The notes under the pieces: generated by a model
What the model saw: only the letters and a program-made list of their open reading frames with translations
Databases searched by the model: none
Told to the model about the DNA's origin: nothing
Shown: positions 7,682-18,722 of the stretch, in pieces
Position numbering within the stretch: position 1 is the stretch's first letter
Layout: the number at the start of each line of letters is the position of its first letter
Made by a program: the position numbers and the translations under genes
NCBI RefSeq assembly: GCF_002934065.1
Contig: NZ_CP018049.1
Coordinates: 2,106,501-2,170,500, forward strand
Reading direction: 5' to 3'
Length of the DNA stretch: 64,000 nt
Source of the DNA: Pseudomonas orientalis
GTDB taxonomy: Bacteria > Pseudomonadota > Gammaproteobacteria > Pseudomonadales > Pseudomonadaceae

Positions 7682-8902
7682 TCAAGCCGGCTGTGCATCC
7701 TTGTCCAAACACGCCGCTGCGGTGAACAACACATCAGTGGATGAGTTGAGTGCGGTTTCCGCCGAATCTTGCAGGACACCGATGATGAAGCCGACAGCCA
7801 CCACCTGCATGGCGATCTCGCTCGGAATGCCGAACAGGCTGCACGCCAGCGGAATCAGCAGCAGCGAGCCACCGGCCACCCCCGATGCCCCGCAGGCACA
7901 GATGGCCGCGACCACGCTGAGCAGTACGGCGGTGGGCAGGTCCACGGCGATGCCCAGCGTATGCACGGCTGCCAGCGTCAGTACAGTGATGGTGATTGCC
8001 GCACCGGCCATGTTGATCGTGGCACCGAGTGGGATCGACACCGAATACGTGTCTTCATGCAGGCCCAGACGTTTGCTCAACGCCAGGTTCACCGGAATAT
8101 TCGCCGCCGAGCTGCGGGTGAAAAACGCGGTGATACCGCTTTCGCGCAGGCACAGCAGCACCAGCGGATAAGGGTTGCGACGCAGTTTCCAGAATACGAT
8201 GGCCGGGTTGATCACCAGCGCCACAAACAGCATGCAGCCGATCAATACCACCAGCAGATGGGCATAGCCGAGCAGGGCGCCGAAGCCGGAGGTGGCCAGG
8301 GTCGAGGCGACCAGGCCGAATATCCCCAGTGGGGCGAAGCGGATGACTACGCGTACGATCAGGGTCACGCCGTTGGACAGGTCGTCGAGCACCGTGCGGG
8401 TGGTGTCGCCTGCATGGCGAATGGCAATGCCCATGCCGATGGCCCATGCCAGGATACCGATGAAGTTGGCGTTCATCAGCGCACTGACCGGATTGTCCAC
8501 CACGCTGAGCAGCAGGCTTTGCAGCACCTCGCCGATACCACCGGGGGCGCTGACGGTGGCGTCATGGGTAGCCAGGACCAGGGAAGACGGAAACATCATG
8601 CTGGCAACCACCGCGACCACCGCAGCGGCAAAGGTACCCAGCAAATACAGAAACAGGATCGGTCGGATATGGGTTTGCTGGCCGTGTTTATGATTGGCGA
8701 TGGACGCCATCACCAGCACGAACACCAGGATCGGCGCGACGGCTTTGAGCGCCGTAACGAACACTTTGCCAATAAACCCGGTGGCCCTGGCCGCCTCAGG
8801 CAGCAACAGGGCAAGCAGGATACCGGCGATCAGGCCGATGACAATTTGCGTAACGAGGCTGACGCGCATTAGCCGTTGCAACAAGGAAGGGGCAGCAGTC
8901 AT
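7682..8902 (-). CDS. sstT: serine/threonine:Na+ symporter SstT
   Basis: 406 residues, the usual SstT length. A dicarboxylate/amino acid:cation symporter (DAACS) protein with about eight helices and two re-entrant hairpins. The signatures [19 protein letters not shown] and [16 protein letters not shown] mark the substrate/Na+ site, and [21 protein letters not shown] plus [21 protein letters not shown] complete the family pattern. It imports L-serine and L-threonine with sodium across the inner membrane. The SD before the ATG is weak (AGAGACAA). Confidence 0.95.
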   Translation of the reverse strand: MTAAPSLLQRLMRVSLVTQIVIGLIAGILLALLLPEAARATGFIGKVFVTALKAVAPILVFVLVMASIANHKHGQQTHIRPILFLYLLGTFAAAVVAVVASMMFPSSLVLATHDATVSAPGGIGEVLQSLLLSVVDNPVSALMNANFIGILAWAIGMGIAIRHAGDTTRTVLDDLSNGVTLIVRVVIRFAPLGIFGLVASTLATSGFGALLGYAHLLVVLIGCMLFVALVINPAIVFWKLRRNPYPLVLLCLRESGITAFFTRSSAANIPVNLALSKRLGLHEDTYSVSIPLGATINMAGAAITITVLTLAAVHTLGIAVDLPTAVLLSVVAAICACGASGVAGGSLLLIPLACSLFGIPSEIAMQVVAVGFIIGVLQDSAETALNSSTDVLFTAAACLDKDAQPA

Positions 8903-9062
8903 AAACAGTTGTCTCTAGTTTTTTTAGTAGGGCGCAGCATTGCAGGGATAAGTACTGTGGGAAGCAGGCGCGAAGTCTAGCACGCTGTAGGATGAGTCCC
9001 GTTTGCTGCGTCATTCCGTCACCGGTACCGCCGGATTTGGCCAAATCGCTCCCGCAGGGTGT

Positions 9063-9965
9063 TCAGGGCAGGGCGGTAAACAGTTCGCGTCGGGCACCTT
9101 CGGTAATCGCCACGATGCCGGGGTGTTTGACCTTGCGCTCCACCGAGATGGCGTAGAACGATTCGGTCACCGCGTCGGTCTGGCCGATCAGTGCCACGCC
9201 GTACTGGCGCACCACTTCATCGGCGATCACGCTGGGGGCGATAAAGATGCCGCTGCCGGACTGCCCGAATGCCTGCATCAAGGCGCTGTCGTCGAACTCG
9301 CCGATGATCCTGGGTTGAATCTGCTGATCGACAAACCAGCGCTGCAAACGGCTGCGCACCACTGTTTCCGCGCCGGGAATCAACAACGGTGCGCCGTGCA
9401 AACACCCTGGGAACGCGCCGCCATGTTGCTTGGCCAGCGCATGGGTGGCAAAAAAACTGATGCCACATTCCCCCAGCTTCTGGCTGTAGCCTTTAATGTC
9501 CAGGTGAGTCGGCATCGGACTGTCGGAGATCACCAGGTCCAGACGCTGGATCGCCAGGTCAGCCAATAACCGTTCAAGTTTGTCTTCACGGCACGTGATG
9601 CGGATCGGTTCGCTCAGTTCCATGGTGGGCGCGATCAGGCGGTACACGATGGACTTGGGCACCACGTCCGCCACCCCGACGCGAAACACAATCTGCTGCT
9701 CATTGGGCTGCGCGCGCAGCATCGCCTCCAATTCATTGCCGGTCTGGAACATCTGCTCGGCGTAGGGCAGGGCCTGGCGCCCGGCTTCGGTCAGCTCCAG
9801 CTGGCGCCCTACGCGCTGGAACAGGGCGATGCCAAAGGTCTGTTCCAACAGGCTGATCTGCCCGCTGATGGTTTGGGGTGTGAGGTTCAGTTGTTCGCAG
9901 GCGCGCACAATGCTGCCCGTCTTCGCCACCACCCAGAAGTAATGCAACTGTCGATAATTGAGCAT
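9063..9965 (-). CDS. nhaR: LysR-family transcriptional activator NhaR
   Basis: 300 residues; ATG at 9965 preferred over an adjoining GTG. The N-terminal winged HTH is LNYRQLHYFWVVAKTGSIVRACEQLNLTPQTISGQISLLEQ, characteristic of NhaR (LNYxHLYYFW) rather than generic LysR. The effector domain follows from ~90. NhaR activates Na+/H+ antiporter genes in response to sodium and also affects surface polysaccharide genes in enterics. No nhaA is adjacent: the neighbours are sstT (a Na+ symporter, same strand) and a divergent lipoprotein gene, so targets are not obvious here. Confidence 0.88.
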   Translation of the reverse strand: MLNYRQLHYFWVVAKTGSIVRACEQLNLTPQTISGQISLLEQTFGIALFQRVGRQLELTEAGRQALPYAEQMFQTGNELEAMLRAQPNEQQIVFRVGVADVVPKSIVYRLIAPTMELSEPIRITCREDKLERLLADLAIQRLDLVISDSPMPTHLDIKGYSQKLGECGISFFATHALAKQHGGAFPGCLHGAPLLIPGAETVVRSRLQRWFVDQQIQPRIIGEFDDSALMQAFGQSGSGIFIAPSVIADEVVRQYGVALIGQTDAVTESFYAISVERKVKHPGIVAITEGARRELFTALP

Positions 9966-10099
9966 CACCGTCTACACTTCGTAAAAACCGAAGTATACCT
10001 GAGAAAAATACGAATTTTTCTGAACTGTTCATCTGCATAGAATGCCTCGCTATCGCGGGGCCACTATTTGGCCCCAGGGGTTCTAACGAGGAATACATC

Positions 10100-10348
10100 A
10101 TGAAACTCAATTCCCTGGGCGCGGCGTCGCTGCTTGCGCTTTCATTGGTGGTGATCAGCGGTTGTGATCAGGTCGAGAAAAGCGCGCAGCAGGTGCTGGG
10201 CAAGGCCAGCGAATCGGCCAAGCAAGCCATCGACGACACCCAGAAGGCCGCCGAACAGGCATTGAGTGAAGCGACCCAAGGTTTGATCAGTCCGCAGAAA
10301 AAGGATGATCAGCAAGAAAAAGACGCAGAATCCACCCAAGAAACCTAA
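10100..10348 (+). CDS. small predicted lipoprotein
   Basis: 82 residues. A type II signal peptide ends in the lipobox VISGC (Cys at ~22), followed by an alanine/lysine/glutamine-rich amphipathic helix (VEKSAQQVLGKASESAKQAI...) and a charged C-terminal tail (KKDDQQEKDAESTQET). GAGGA precedes the ATG by ~9 nt. Likely anchored in the outer membrane facing the periplasm, since position +2 is Asp only if the mature start is C-D; C-D favours inner-membrane retention in enterics, so location is uncertain. It is 28 bases upstream of the TerC-like gene and probably cotranscribed. Confidence 0.78.
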   Translation: MKLNSLGAASLLALSLVVISGCDQVEKSAQQVLGKASESAKQAIDDTQKAAEQALSEATQGLISPQKKDDQQEKDAESTQET

Positions 10349-10376
10349 TTTTCCAGCACAACGTCAGGACTGACCT

Positions 10377-11126
10377 ATGGATTATCTTTTACAACTGGCC
10401 GCCAGCCCCACCGCGTGGATCGCGCTGGCCACCTTGATCGTCATGGAAATCGTGCTGGGCATCGATAACCTGATCTTCATCTCGATCCTCACCAACAAAC
10501 TGCCCGAGCAGCATCGGGCCAAGGCGCGGCGCATCGGCATCAGCATGGCGCTGATATTGCGCCTGGGCTTGCTGAGCACCATTGCCTTTATCGTGCAGCT
10601 GACGGCGCCGGTGTTCGAAGTGTTCGGCCAGGCCTTTTCGTGGAAGGACATGATCCTGATCGCCGGTGGCCTGTTCCTGGTATGGAAGGCAACCACCGAG
10701 ATCCACCACAGCATGGACCCGGCGCCCGAAGAGAAAGCCAGCGTTGGCAATACGGTTGCCATCGGCTTTGCTGCCGCTATCGGGCAGATCCTGCTGCTCG
10801 ACCTGGTGTTCTCCATCGACAGCATCATCACGGCAGTGGGCATGACCGAACACTTGCCGATCATGATCATTGCCGTGGTGACCTCGGTCATCGTGATGCT
10901 GGTGGCGGCCGAACCCTTGGCCAAGTTCATCAACGACAACCCGACCGTGGTGATGCTGGCCCTCGGTTTCCTGATCATGATCGGCATGACGCTGATCGCC
11001 GAAGGCTTTGGCGCCCATGTACCAAAAGGCTACGTGTATGCGGCCATGGCGTTCTCGGCGGCGATCGAATGTCTGAACATTGCCCGACGTAACCGGCACG
11101 CGCGTTTGCTGGCTGCCCGGCAGTAA
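10377..11126 (+). CDS. TerC family integral membrane protein
   Basis: 249 residues with about seven helices. The two characteristic acidic repeats are [15 protein letters not shown] (~22-36) and [15 protein letters not shown] (~142-156), thought to bind metal ions in the TerC/YgdQ/Alx superfamily. The last helices carry [27 protein letters not shown] precedes the ATG. Members export or handle Mn2+ or other metals, often feeding exported enzymes; the substrate is unproven for this branch. Followed by a terminator. Confidence 0.9.
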   Translation: MDYLLQLAASPTAWIALATLIVMEIVLGIDNLIFISILTNKLPEQHRAKARRIGISMALILRLGLLSTIAFIVQLTAPVFEVFGQAFSWKDMILIAGGLFLVWKATTEIHHSMDPAPEEKASVGNTVAIGFAAAIGQILLLDLVFSIDSIITAVGMTEHLPIMIIAVVTSVIVMLVAAEPLAKFINDNPTVVMLALGFLIMIGMTLIAEGFGAHVPKGYVYAAMAFSAAIECLNIARRNRHARLLAARQ

Positions 11127-11136
11127 CGCTTGACCT

Positions 11137-11175
11137 GAAAAGCCGGCCGCGTTCATTAGAGCGCGGTTGGCTTTT
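11137..11175 (+). terminator. intrinsic terminator after the TerC-like gene
   Basis: AAAAGCCGGCCGCG ... GCGCGGTTGGCTTTT: an 11-12 bp stem with G-T pairs around a short AT-rich loop, followed by TTTT. It lies 10 nt after the TAA. Confidence 0.8.
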
Positions 11176-11219
11176 GGCTATCTGGTAGAATTTTCCTACA
11201 CGATAGTCAGAGGTTTCCC

Positions 11220-12254
11220 ATGAGCGAGCAGATTCGACTTACGCAGTACAGCCATGGTGCGGGTTGCGGTTGCAAGATCTCGCCTCAGGTTCTGGAGGTG
11301 ATTCTGGCCGGCAGTGGCGCACAAAACCTCGATCCCAACCTCTGGGTGGGCAACGCTTCACGCGATGATGCTGCGGTGTACGCCATCGACGATGAGCGCG
11401 GGGTGGTCTCCACCACCGATTTCTTCATGCCGATCGTCGATGACCCCTTCGACTTCGGCCGCATTGCCGCCACCAATGCCATCAGCGACATCTATGCCAT
11501 GGGCGGCGACCCGTTGATGGCCATCGCCATTCTTGGCTGGCCGGTGAATGTGCTGGCGCCGGAAGTTGCCCGTGAAGTCATCCGTGGCGGCCGCTCGGTG
11601 TGTGACGCCGCCGGCATCCCTCTGGCGGGTGGGCACTCCATCGACGCGCCGGAACCGATCTTCGGCCTGGCCGTGACCGGCATCGTGCAAAAGCGCCACA
11701 TGAAGCGCAACGACACCGCCACTGCAGGGTGCAAGCTGTACCTGACCAAACCCTTGGGCATCGGCATCCTCACTACCGCTGAAAAAAAGGGCAAATTGCG
11801 CGAGGCTGACATCGGCCTGGCCCGTGACTGGATGTGCACCCTCAACAAACCCGGCAGCCGCTTCGGCAAGCTGGACGGGGTGACTGCCATGACCGATGTC
11901 ACCGGTTTCGGCCTGCTCGGGCACCTGGTGGAAATGGCCGACGGCAGTGGTCTCACGGCCCGTATCGAATATGCAAAGGTCCCACGGCTGCCGGGCGTTG
12001 AGTACTACCTGGACCTGGGTTGCGTACCCGGTGGCACCTTGCGCAACTTCGACAGCTACGCCAGCAAGCTTGGGCGTGTACAGGAGCTGCACAAGCGCGT
12101 GCTGTGCGACCCGCAAACCAGCGGTGGCCTGCTGATCGCCGTCACCCCCGATGGCGACGCCGAGTTCCACGCAGTGGCCGCTGAACTGGGCCTGGTCCTT
12201 GAGCCGATCGGCGAACTGCTGGAGCGACAGACCCACGCGGTAGAGGTGATTTGA
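11220..12254 (+). CDS. selD: selenide, water dikinase SelD
   Basis: 344 residues, AGAGG before the ATG. SelD makes selenophosphate from selenide and ATP. The glycine-rich N-terminal loop is [19 protein letters not shown]: Cys16 is at the catalytic position (Cys, not selenocysteine) and Lys19 is the invariant lysine. Conserved [33 protein letters not shown] and [19 protein letters not shown] bind Mg-ATP. The TGA overlaps the next ATG by one base, so it is translationally coupled to mnmH, indicating that the local use of selenophosphate is tRNA 2-selenouridine. Confidence 0.97.
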   Translation: MSEQIRLTQYSHGAGCGCKISPQVLEVILAGSGAQNLDPNLWVGNASRDDAAVYAIDDERGVVSTTDFFMPIVDDPFDFGRIAATNAISDIYAMGGDPLMAIAILGWPVNVLAPEVAREVIRGGRSVCDAAGIPLAGGHSIDAPEPIFGLAVTGIVQKRHMKRNDTATAGCKLYLTKPLGIGILTTAEKKGKLREADIGLARDWMCTLNKPGSRFGKLDGVTAMTDVTGFGLLGHLVEMADGSGLTARIEYAKVPRLPGVEYYLDLGCVPGGTLRNFDSYASKLGRVQELHKRVLCDPQTSGGLLIAVTPDGDAEFHAVAAELGLVLEPIGELLERQTHAVEVI

Positions 12255-13360
12255 TGGCGACCGACATCACCGATTACCGCGACATTTTCCTCAACGATCG
12301 GCCGATGATGGATACCCGCGCGCCGGTCGAGTTCACCAAGGGCGCGTTTCCCGGCGTGGTCAACCTGCCGTTGATGACTGACAACGAGCGCCAGCGGGTG
12401 GGCACCTGTTACAAGCAGCAGGGTCAGCAAGCTGCAATCGTGCTGGGTCATGAGTTGGTATCCGGCGCGATCAAGGCTCAACGTATCGAGCAGTGGGCAC
12501 AGTTTGCCCAGGCTAATCCGCAGGGTTACCTGTACTGCTTTCGCGGCGGGCTGCGCTCACAGATCGTGCAGCAATGGTTGAAAACCGAAGCGGGTATCGA
12601 ATACCCCCGCGTCGGCGGTGGCTACAAGGCCATGCGCGCCTTCCTGCTGGACACGCTCGAGCAGGCCACCGCCCAGTGTGATTTCGTCCTGCTCGGCGGC
12701 ATGACCGGCACCGGCAAGACCGAAGTGCTCGGCCAGTTAAGCAACGCCCTGGACCTGGAAGGCCATGCCAACCATCGTGGCTCCAGCTTCGGCAAACGCG
12801 CCACGGCACAGCCGTCCACTATCGACTTCGAAAACCGCCTCGCAGTGGACTTGTTGAAAAAGCGTGCGGCGGGTATCGAACAGTTCGTGGTCGAGGACGA
12901 GAGCCGCATGATCGGCAGCTGCGCGCTGCCGCTGTCGTTGCACAAAGGTATGCAGACGTTCCCGATGGTATGGCTCGAGGACAGCGTCGAAGGCCGGGTC
13001 GAGCGCATCCTGAAGGACTACGTGGTCGACCTGTGCGCCGAATTCATTGCGGTATTTGGTGAGAATGGCCAGGCCTTGTTTGCCGAACGTCTGACCCAGA
13101 GCCTGGCCAATATCCATAAGCGCCTGGGCGGCGAGCGCTTCCAGCGGCTGCAGGCGATTTTGCAGGACGCCCTGGCGGAACAGGCCCGCAGCGGGGCAGT
13201 GGACCTGCACCGCGTGTGGATCGAAGGCTTGTTGCGCGAGTATTACGACCCAATGTACGCGTTCCAGCGCGAGAGCAAGGGCGCGCGCATCGAGTTCGCC
13301 GGGGAGCAGGGGGCGGTGGTGGCGTATTTGCGCGAGCGCAGCGCCCTGCAGTCTTGTTAA
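12254..13360 (+). CDS. mnmH: tRNA 2-selenouridine synthase MnmH (SelU/YbbB)
   Basis: 368 residues starting at the ATG that overlaps the selD stop. The N-terminal rhodanese domain has YCFRGGLRS with the active Cys95; the P-loop domain has [12 protein letters not shown] (Walker A) at ~150-161 and [12 protein letters not shown] later. The enzyme replaces sulfur by selenium in 2-thiouridine at the tRNA wobble position through a geranylated intermediate, using SelD's selenophosphate. No selA/selB is visible in the window. Its TAA overlaps the stop of the convergent DUF6543 gene. Confidence 0.96.
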   Translation: MATDITDYRDIFLNDRPMMDTRAPVEFTKGAFPGVVNLPLMTDNERQRVGTCYKQQGQQAAIVLGHELVSGAIKAQRIEQWAQFAQANPQGYLYCFRGGLRSQIVQQWLKTEAGIEYPRVGGGYKAMRAFLLDTLEQATAQCDFVLLGGMTGTGKTEVLGQLSNALDLEGHANHRGSSFGKRATAQPSTIDFENRLAVDLLKKRAAGIEQFVVEDESRMIGSCALPLSLHKGMQTFPMVWLEDSVEGRVERILKDYVVDLCAEFIAVFGENGQALFAERLTQSLANIHKRLGGERFQRLQAILQDALAEQARSGAVDLHRVWIEGLLREYYDPMYAFQRESKGARIEFAGEQGAVVAYLRERSALQSC

Positions 13361-16300
13361 TGGAGTCTCGGGCGCTTGGGCAGCGGATACATGGGCAGGT
13401 TTTGCCTCCCCGCGTCATGCTCACGTACTGTTGTTTCCAGCCTCTCGAGCATCCCTACGAGGCTCTGCGGGCTCGCATTACCAGCGTCTGCGATGGCTCT
13501 CAGCTCTTCGCGCGTACCGGCACCGGCTTTATTGAAGTTCTCAAGAAACGTCCAGACCCGACGCTGCAACAGCTGACGCTCGACCAGGAATTCGGGCGTA
13601 CGACTCAGAAGTCGAATCTGCTCCATCAGCACCAGGTTCGCAGAATCGTTGGCAAAACTAAGCCAAAGCGCGCTTTTGTTAGCGATCTGCGCTTGCGGCA
13701 CATTTCGCAGCCAAAGGTTTATCGTCCTGTCATTGCTTGGCGCTCCCAGCCAGATATCGGTGCCTGTTTGTCGGCGTGCAGCAATCAGGCGCCGCAAGGA
13801 AACTGGGTCGTTAACAGGATTGCCTCTCAGGTCAAAACCTTTTCTGAGTTCGATGGATTCGGGGATCGAGGCAATATGATTGTCACGCAGTATCAAGCGG
13901 GTGCTAGGGATTTCTGACGTGATGCCCTCCGGGAATCTGTCTATGCTGGTGTTGGTAAGGTCCACTTCGCGCAAGGCAGTCATGCCTCTGAGCGAAGGTG
14001 CAACGCGTAGGTTGTTACCGCTTAGTCTCAGTATCTCCAACCGCAGAGGCCCACGTGCGGTGCCAAGCCCGTAAGGCGGCTGTGTGATTCCGGTTTCTGT
14101 CAGGTCCAGTATCCGCAACGCGGGCATCCCGCCAATTTCAGGCGCATATCTCATTCTCTGATTCCAGCTCAGGTCCAGCACCTCCATACGTGACATCCGC
14201 GGTACTCCACCGAAGGTAATCGAAACCGTGGATATGTCGTTGTGACTTAGATTCAGCGCCTGAAGATTAGTCAAATCGTACAATGGTGGGACATCTTTGA
14301 GGCGACAATGTGCCAGGTTCAGCTCTTGCAAACGGGGTAGTTTTGCGAGCAGTGCAGTATCGACTGAGTTCAGGATGAGTGGGGTCCTGCTTATATCCAG
14401 AGCTCTCAACTCTGTGAGTAGTTCCAGAGCCGCTGGTGGTCTGCTGAGCCCGGACAAAGACATTTCCAGACTTTCAATGTGGGAAAAGTTTGTAAATAAA
14501 GCATCCAGCTTTCGGTTAATGCGCCCTGTCAATCTCAGGGAGACAACAGAATTGAGGCGCGTCGAAAAAATCGGAGCCGTTTGATTGGTGCGAGTTCCTA
14601 GATTTATATTCAGCTTGAAACCCAGCAGTCGCCCATCGCGATAGACTCTCTCCGCGGGTTCGCCTTGCCACTTGTACAGCCGACGTAGGGTGGCACCGAT
14701 TGCAAGTCGCCGATTGCGCTCTGCGACATCGGGGCCTTTATAGCTTTTCTCCCAGGCACCGACCTCCCGGTCCAGCTGTGGATAACCACTCTGAAGCCGC
14801 TGGAGCTCGACATCGGCCGCATGCGTATCACTAAATCGCGCGATAAAGTCATCCGCGTGTTGGTTCGTCGCCTCTGGAAAGTAGCGTTTGACCTGGGCCT
14901 GAGTGGTTGTCGTCGGCACTTGAGCCTGCTCGTCACCGGCACCTCCACGCAGCCCGATATCCTCGGGCTCGAAAAACGCGGTTCTGAGCGACTGGCGCTG
15001 AAGTACGAGGGTGAACTCGGGGCGATTCAACAGGCTGCGGCGGACTTTGAACCTGAAATGCTCGAGTCCCGGATCAAGGTGCAGGTTCATGGCCTTTAGC
15101 TCGTCCTCAGTCATGGCATGCACAAGCATATCGGCGAAATCATCCGAGGCGTGGGCCGGATGCAGCAGGGCGTCGTACCCCTGGAACTGATCGCCGATTT
15201 TAACCACCAACCGCTGCTTGGGCAGTGACGTGGCACCGACCCGGTCCAGCACAACCCCGGTGGGCGAGCCGTCCCGCACGACAATTGAAACATCCTTCGG
15301 CCAGCCGGGCATGCGCCTGAAACTGTGCAGCAGGAGCGTATCGCTGTCGGCACTGCGTACCGAACCTAGAAACAGCCCCTCGTAGGCTCGAGCCAGGCGC
15401 AGGCTTTCTTCATAGCCGTGCACATGCGGTTCAAGACGCTGAAACAGTTGCTTCATCTGGCCTAATGTAAGCTCACTTTGAGGGTTCAGGTTTTCCCGAG
15501 CCAACATCTCTTTGAGTACCTCCTTGGGCAAGGACGGAAACTCATGGCTCAGGCTCTGGAGCAGTTCGCTGTCGGGTTTGACGGCCTCCAGATAACGTCG
15601 ATCGAATAATGCGATGCGGTCGCTCGGGGCAACAGCTCCCCCATTTTGATGCAGCGCAAGCTCCACCTCCCTGTCCAGCTTGAAGCGCACAATCGTGTCC
15701 GCCAGTATCCCTTGCGGCGCCAGGCCCTCGGCATGCAGATAACGCAGGTGATCATCCGACACATCGCTGACCTGACGAATCTGCTCCAGCGTCTCATCGG
15801 ACAAGCCTTCAACCGCGTCGCCGAAACCCCGCATCAACTGCGGACGGGTCCACTCCGTCAACTCGAGCCCTTCGGTGCCCGGTGGCTGGAACGGGATGCC
15901 GGATGGGGGCTTCACCGGCAGTACCGGCAGCGATTCAGGCACAGGCACAGGTTCAGGCGCTCCCGGGGTTTCACCGTCCGGCGCTTTTATCGCCTGCTCT
16001 GCCACATCGACATCGTGGGTCAGCGCCGTACCAGCCTTCACGATCAGGGGCAACGCATTGAGCAGGCCAAACACCACGCGGGTCAGGCCTTCTGTCTGTT
16101 CTGCGTGGGTATCGGCGTTGGCGATCTCGCTCAGCCCATAGCCTGCTTCGATCAAGCCGGCAAGCGCCAGGAACCCTTCGCCACCGGGGAAAAATATAGC
16201 CAGGGCGCCCCAGCGATTGATCCAGCCCACCGCCGTTTCGACAGCGGCACTCAGGTTGGCACGGTTGACGTCGGCATCATCGCGGATCGCTTCCTGCGCG

Positions 16301-17472
16301 GTATTCAGGTTGTCTCCCTTGAGCACCTTGACCAATTCGACAAAGGGATCGAGCGTATTGGGTACAGTGTCCAGGCTGATGTAATCATCCGGGTTCCAAT
16401 AGCCATCATTGTTGAAAAAACCGGCTTCACGATTCAGTCGATGCATCTTCGGGTATTCGCCCATGGCCTCCAACGCAGTGAACACGCCGGCATGATAAGT
16501 GCCATCTAAACGATCATCCTTGGCAAAATGGCTGGCCAACGCTCTCTTGCAGGCACTGTCTTTGCCTTGCTGCACGACCCAGGTGCGCATTGCTTTGAGA
16601 TCGGAAAACTCATGCAGCGGGGATGAATTGCCTGGAATGTACATCAACACCCGCCCGCTGGTACGGTGACGAAATACCCATATGTCTCGGGCGGTATAGC
16701 GATAGATCATCAGGCGTGAGGCTTGCACATGCGCCATGGGACAGGTGCGCTGCTCAAGTTGGGCATTGTTGATGAAGCCGAATTCGATCTGGCCTTCGCC
16801 AAGGCCTGCTGCCGACAGCGCGAGTTTCAACCCGTCGAGGGACAAGCTGGACTCGCGCTTTTGCAAAAAAGCTGTCATGACAAAAGCGGTCTTTACCGAT
16901 GTGCGCAATGCATAGGGTGCATGGTCTGTGATGGTTTCGTCACTGGGCAGGGTTTTGTCCAGATAGTCGTTGTAGATATCTTTGTAGTCGAGTTGCCATA
17001 CCCATTTCTTGAAGCTGGCAGGCGTGATATCAATTTGTGTTTCAGGTCCGTAGGTTTGCGGGTCGACACAGCGGTAGATGCCTTCGTAGGCGGTATGGTT
17101 GCCGCTGCCTTGATAGGCAAACTCGTCAACATGTTCGACAATTTTAATGGCCGGCCCGACTCGCGGCGGTGTGTAGAGGCCAAAGGCGGTTTCGCCAAAA
17201 CGATCATCGGCCACGGCTTGATAGTCGCTGAGCAGCGCTTGTACCAGTGAATGCTGGAAGCGAATTTGTCCCTGGTGCACGCCATCAATCGGTGGGTGGC
17301 CATGGTAGTCGTAGTCAATCGTGACCAGTTGGGCGCTCATGGGGTCGAGGTCGGCGCCCCATTTATCCCTGATCGTTTGCGCGCCGTGGTCATAAGGGGT
17401 CAAAGGCATGGCTTTGCGCAAAATGTCGTGCAATATTTCGCGGCTACTTTGATGGGGGGCGGTGTTTGTCAT
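13357..17472 (-). CDS. DUF6543 (dermonecrotic-toxin-like) leucine-rich-repeat protein
   Basis: 1371 residues, no signal peptide. The N-terminal ~470 residues resemble the Pseudomonas DUF6543/dermonecrotic-toxin N-terminal module ([62 protein letters not shown]). A short helix-rich patch ([22 protein letters not shown]) and a Pro/Glu linker ([14 protein letters not shown]) follow. Leucine-rich repeats run at ~985-1215 ([44 protein letters not shown]). The end ([11 protein letters not shown] ... LERLE) matches the segment that precedes the NEL ubiquitin-ligase domain in larger relatives, but here the protein stops and no NEL catalytic Cys is seen. Possibly a secreted effector-like protein; unproven. 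Confidence 0.8.
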   Translation of the reverse strand: MTNTAPHQSSREILHDILRKAMPLTPYDHGAQTIRDKWGADLDPMSAQLVTIDYDYHGHPPIDGVHQGQIRFQHSLVQALLSDYQAVADDRFGETAFGLYTPPRVGPAIKIVEHVDEFAYQGSGNHTAYEGIYRCVDPQTYGPETQIDITPASFKKWVWQLDYKDIYNDYLDKTLPSDETITDHAPYALRTSVKTAFVMTAFLQKRESSLSLDGLKLALSAAGLGEGQIEFGFINNAQLEQRTCPMAHVQASRLMIYRYTARDIWVFRHRTSGRVLMYIPGNSSPLHEFSDLKAMRTWVVQQGKDSACKRALASHFAKDDRLDGTYHAGVFTALEAMGEYPKMHRLNREAGFFNNDGYWNPDDYISLDTVPNTLDPFVELVKVLKGDNLNTAQEAIRDDADVNRANLSAAVETAVGWINRWGALAIFFPGGEGFLALAGLIEAGYGLSEIANADTHAEQTEGLTRVVFGLLNALPLIVKAGTALTHDVDVAEQAIKAPDGETPGAPEPVPVPESLPVLPVKPPSGIPFQPPGTEGLELTEWTRPQLMRGFGDAVEGLSDETLEQIRQVSDVSDDHLRYLHAEGLAPQGILADTIVRFKLDREVELALHQNGGAVAPSDRIALFDRRYLEAVKPDSELLQSLSHEFPSLPKEVLKEMLARENLNPQSELTLGQMKQLFQRLEPHVHGYEESLRLARAYEGLFLGSVRSADSDTLLLHSFRRMPGWPKDVSIVVRDGSPTGVVLDRVGATSLPKQRLVVKIGDQFQGYDALLHPAHASDDFADMLVHAMTEDELKAMNLHLDPGLEHFRFKVRRSLLNRPEFTLVLQRQSLRTAFFEPEDIGLRGGAGDEQAQVPTTTTQAQVKRYFPEATNQHADDFIARFSDTHAADVELQRLQSGYPQLDREVGAWEKSYKGPDVAERNRRLAIGATLRRLYKWQGEPAERVYRDGRLLGFKLNINLGTRTNQTAPIFSTRLNSVVSLRLTGRINRKLDALFTNFSHIESLEMSLSGLSRPPAALELLTELRALDISRTPLILNSVDTALLAKLPRLQELNLAHCRLKDVPPLYDLTNLQALNLSHNDISTVSITFGGVPRMSRMEVLDLSWNQRMRYAPEIGGMPALRILDLTETGITQPPYGLGTARGPLRLEILRLSGNNLRVAPSLRGMTALREVDLTNTSIDRFPEGITSEIPSTRLILRDNHIASIPESIELRKGFDLRGNPVNDPVSLRRLIAARRQTGTDIWLGAPSNDRTINLWLRNVPQAQIANKSALWLSFANDSANLVLMEQIRLLSRTPEFLVERQLLQRRVWTFLENFNKAGAGTREELRAIADAGNASPQSLVGMLERLETTVREHDAGRQNLPMYPLPKRPRLH

Positions 17473-17559
17473 ATGAGCAGTTCCGTCTGCGGAATAGAAC
17501 GCTCGACAATACTGCTGGTGTACAAGGAAGAGGATCGGAAACGCTGATGATTACGATAG

Positions 17560-17592
17560 GAGGCCGCGTCAGCCAAAGCAGGACGTGGCCTC
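17560..17592. terminator. hairpin between convergent-free genes, possible weak terminator
   Basis: GAGGCCGCGTC / GACGTGGCCTC, an 11-bp stem (one mismatch pair G-T) with an 11-nt loop. No good T-run on either strand, so termination would be weak or factor-assisted. It lies between the permease stop (17609, minus) and the DUF6543 gene start. Confidence 0.4.
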
Positions 17593-17608
17593 GGTCTTAT
17601 CGGTGCAC

Positions 17609-18664
17609 TTAAAGGATAACCGCCCCGATCAACCCGCACACTACCCCCATCAACATGGTCAACCCGGCCACCGTCACCAGCACCCGCGCATCGAAATCCT
17701 TGCGCAGCATCAGCAGCGACGGCAGGCTTACGCTCGGTAGGGTCATCAGCAAGGCGACTGCCGGGCCGGTGCCCATGCCCAGGGTCATCATGGTTTGTAC
17801 GATGGGAATCTCGGCCGCTGTAGGAATCACGAATAACGTGCCGACTATCGCCAGCGGAACCAGCCACACAAGGCTGTCGGCCATCGCCCCGTCCACATGG
17901 GGGAACAGCCAGACCCGTGCCGCGCCGAGGATCAGCACCGCGAGGATATACACCGGAATGGTGCTCCAGAACAGCTGCCACAACGTCCGTAACCAGCGCG
18001 TCAGGAAGGGTTCGGACTCAGCAGTGCTGACCTCGGCCACGGCCTCCAGCGCCGCTTCCGGCACTTGGTCCGGGCGCGCAATACGCTGCGCGATCAATGA
18101 CACCCCCACCACCAGCACAATCCCCGCCACCAGCCGCAACGCGGTAAAGCCCCAACCCAGCACAAAGCCCATGAACACCAGCGTGGCCGGGTTCAATACC
18201 GGGTTGGCAATCCAGAACGCCAGCGCCGCGCCCACCGACACCTGCTGACGGCGCATGCCCGCCGCCACGGGCGCCGCGCAGCAACTGCACATCATCCCCG
18301 GCAAGGCGAACAGCCCGCCACGCAGGGTCGAGCCCAGCCCGGCGCGGCCAAACAGGCGCAGCAGCCAGTCGCGAGGAATCAGCACTTGCAGCAGCGAACC
18401 GAGGATCACCGCCAGCACGGCGGCTTTCCAGATCGCCAGGAAATACACCTGGGCATAGGCCAGCGCCGCCGCGAGAGGCGAGCTTTGCTGGTCATTGAGA
18501 ATCGAGGCGCCGATGCTGTGGTTGTCGGCCGCTACAAACGCCTTGAGGTAGTAGGGCGACCATTTCACATAGTAGAGGCCAATGCAGGCCACCAGCAGAA
18601 ACAGCGCAGGTTTGCACCAGAACGACCAGCCCCGGTTGGGCTGGGCAGGAGAGAGGTTGGACAT
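17609..18664 (-). CDS. UPF0718/YraQ-type permease
   Basis: 351 residues from the ATG at 18664; the frame extends eight codons to a TTG. Polytopic inner-membrane protein with ~8-9 helices. The family hallmark GMMCSCCAAPVAAGMRRQQVSVGAALAFWIANPVLNPATLVFMG contains the conserved cysteines and the Asn-Pro helix pair; the second half repeats the fold (VIPTAAEIPIVQTMMTLGMGTGPAVALLMTLPSVSLPS). Members are linked to metal or arsenical export, but the substrate is unknown here. Monocistronic; the SD is weak. Confidence 0.88.
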   Translation of the reverse strand: MSNLSPAQPNRGWSFWCKPALFLLVACIGLYYVKWSPYYLKAFVAADNHSIGASILNDQQSSPLAAALAYAQVYFLAIWKAAVLAVILGSLLQVLIPRDWLLRLFGRAGLGSTLRGGLFALPGMMCSCCAAPVAAGMRRQQVSVGAALAFWIANPVLNPATLVFMGFVLGWGFTALRLVAGIVLVVGVSLIAQRIARPDQVPEAALEAVAEVSTAESEPFLTRWLRTLWQLFWSTIPVYILAVLILGAARVWLFPHVDGAMADSLVWLVPLAIVGTLFVIPTAAEIPIVQTMMTLGMGTGPAVALLMTLPSVSLPSLLMLRKDFDARVLVTVAGLTMLMGVVCGLIGAVIL

Positions 18665-18722
18665 GAAGAGGATCCGCTGATGAGTCAATAGCGCAGCATC
18701 ATACGCGCCTGACGCTCAACCT

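Noticed and set aside
7769..8872. 367-codon plus-strand ORF opposite sstT
   Set aside because: His/Gln/Arg-rich antisense frame; no SD.
10056..10074. GGGGCCACTATTTGGCCCC hairpin before the small lipoprotein
   Set aside because: No T-run on either strand; probably a leader hairpin, not called as a terminator.
11265..11280. Selenocysteine in SelD
   Set aside because: The catalytic codon is TGC (Cys), with no in-frame TGA.
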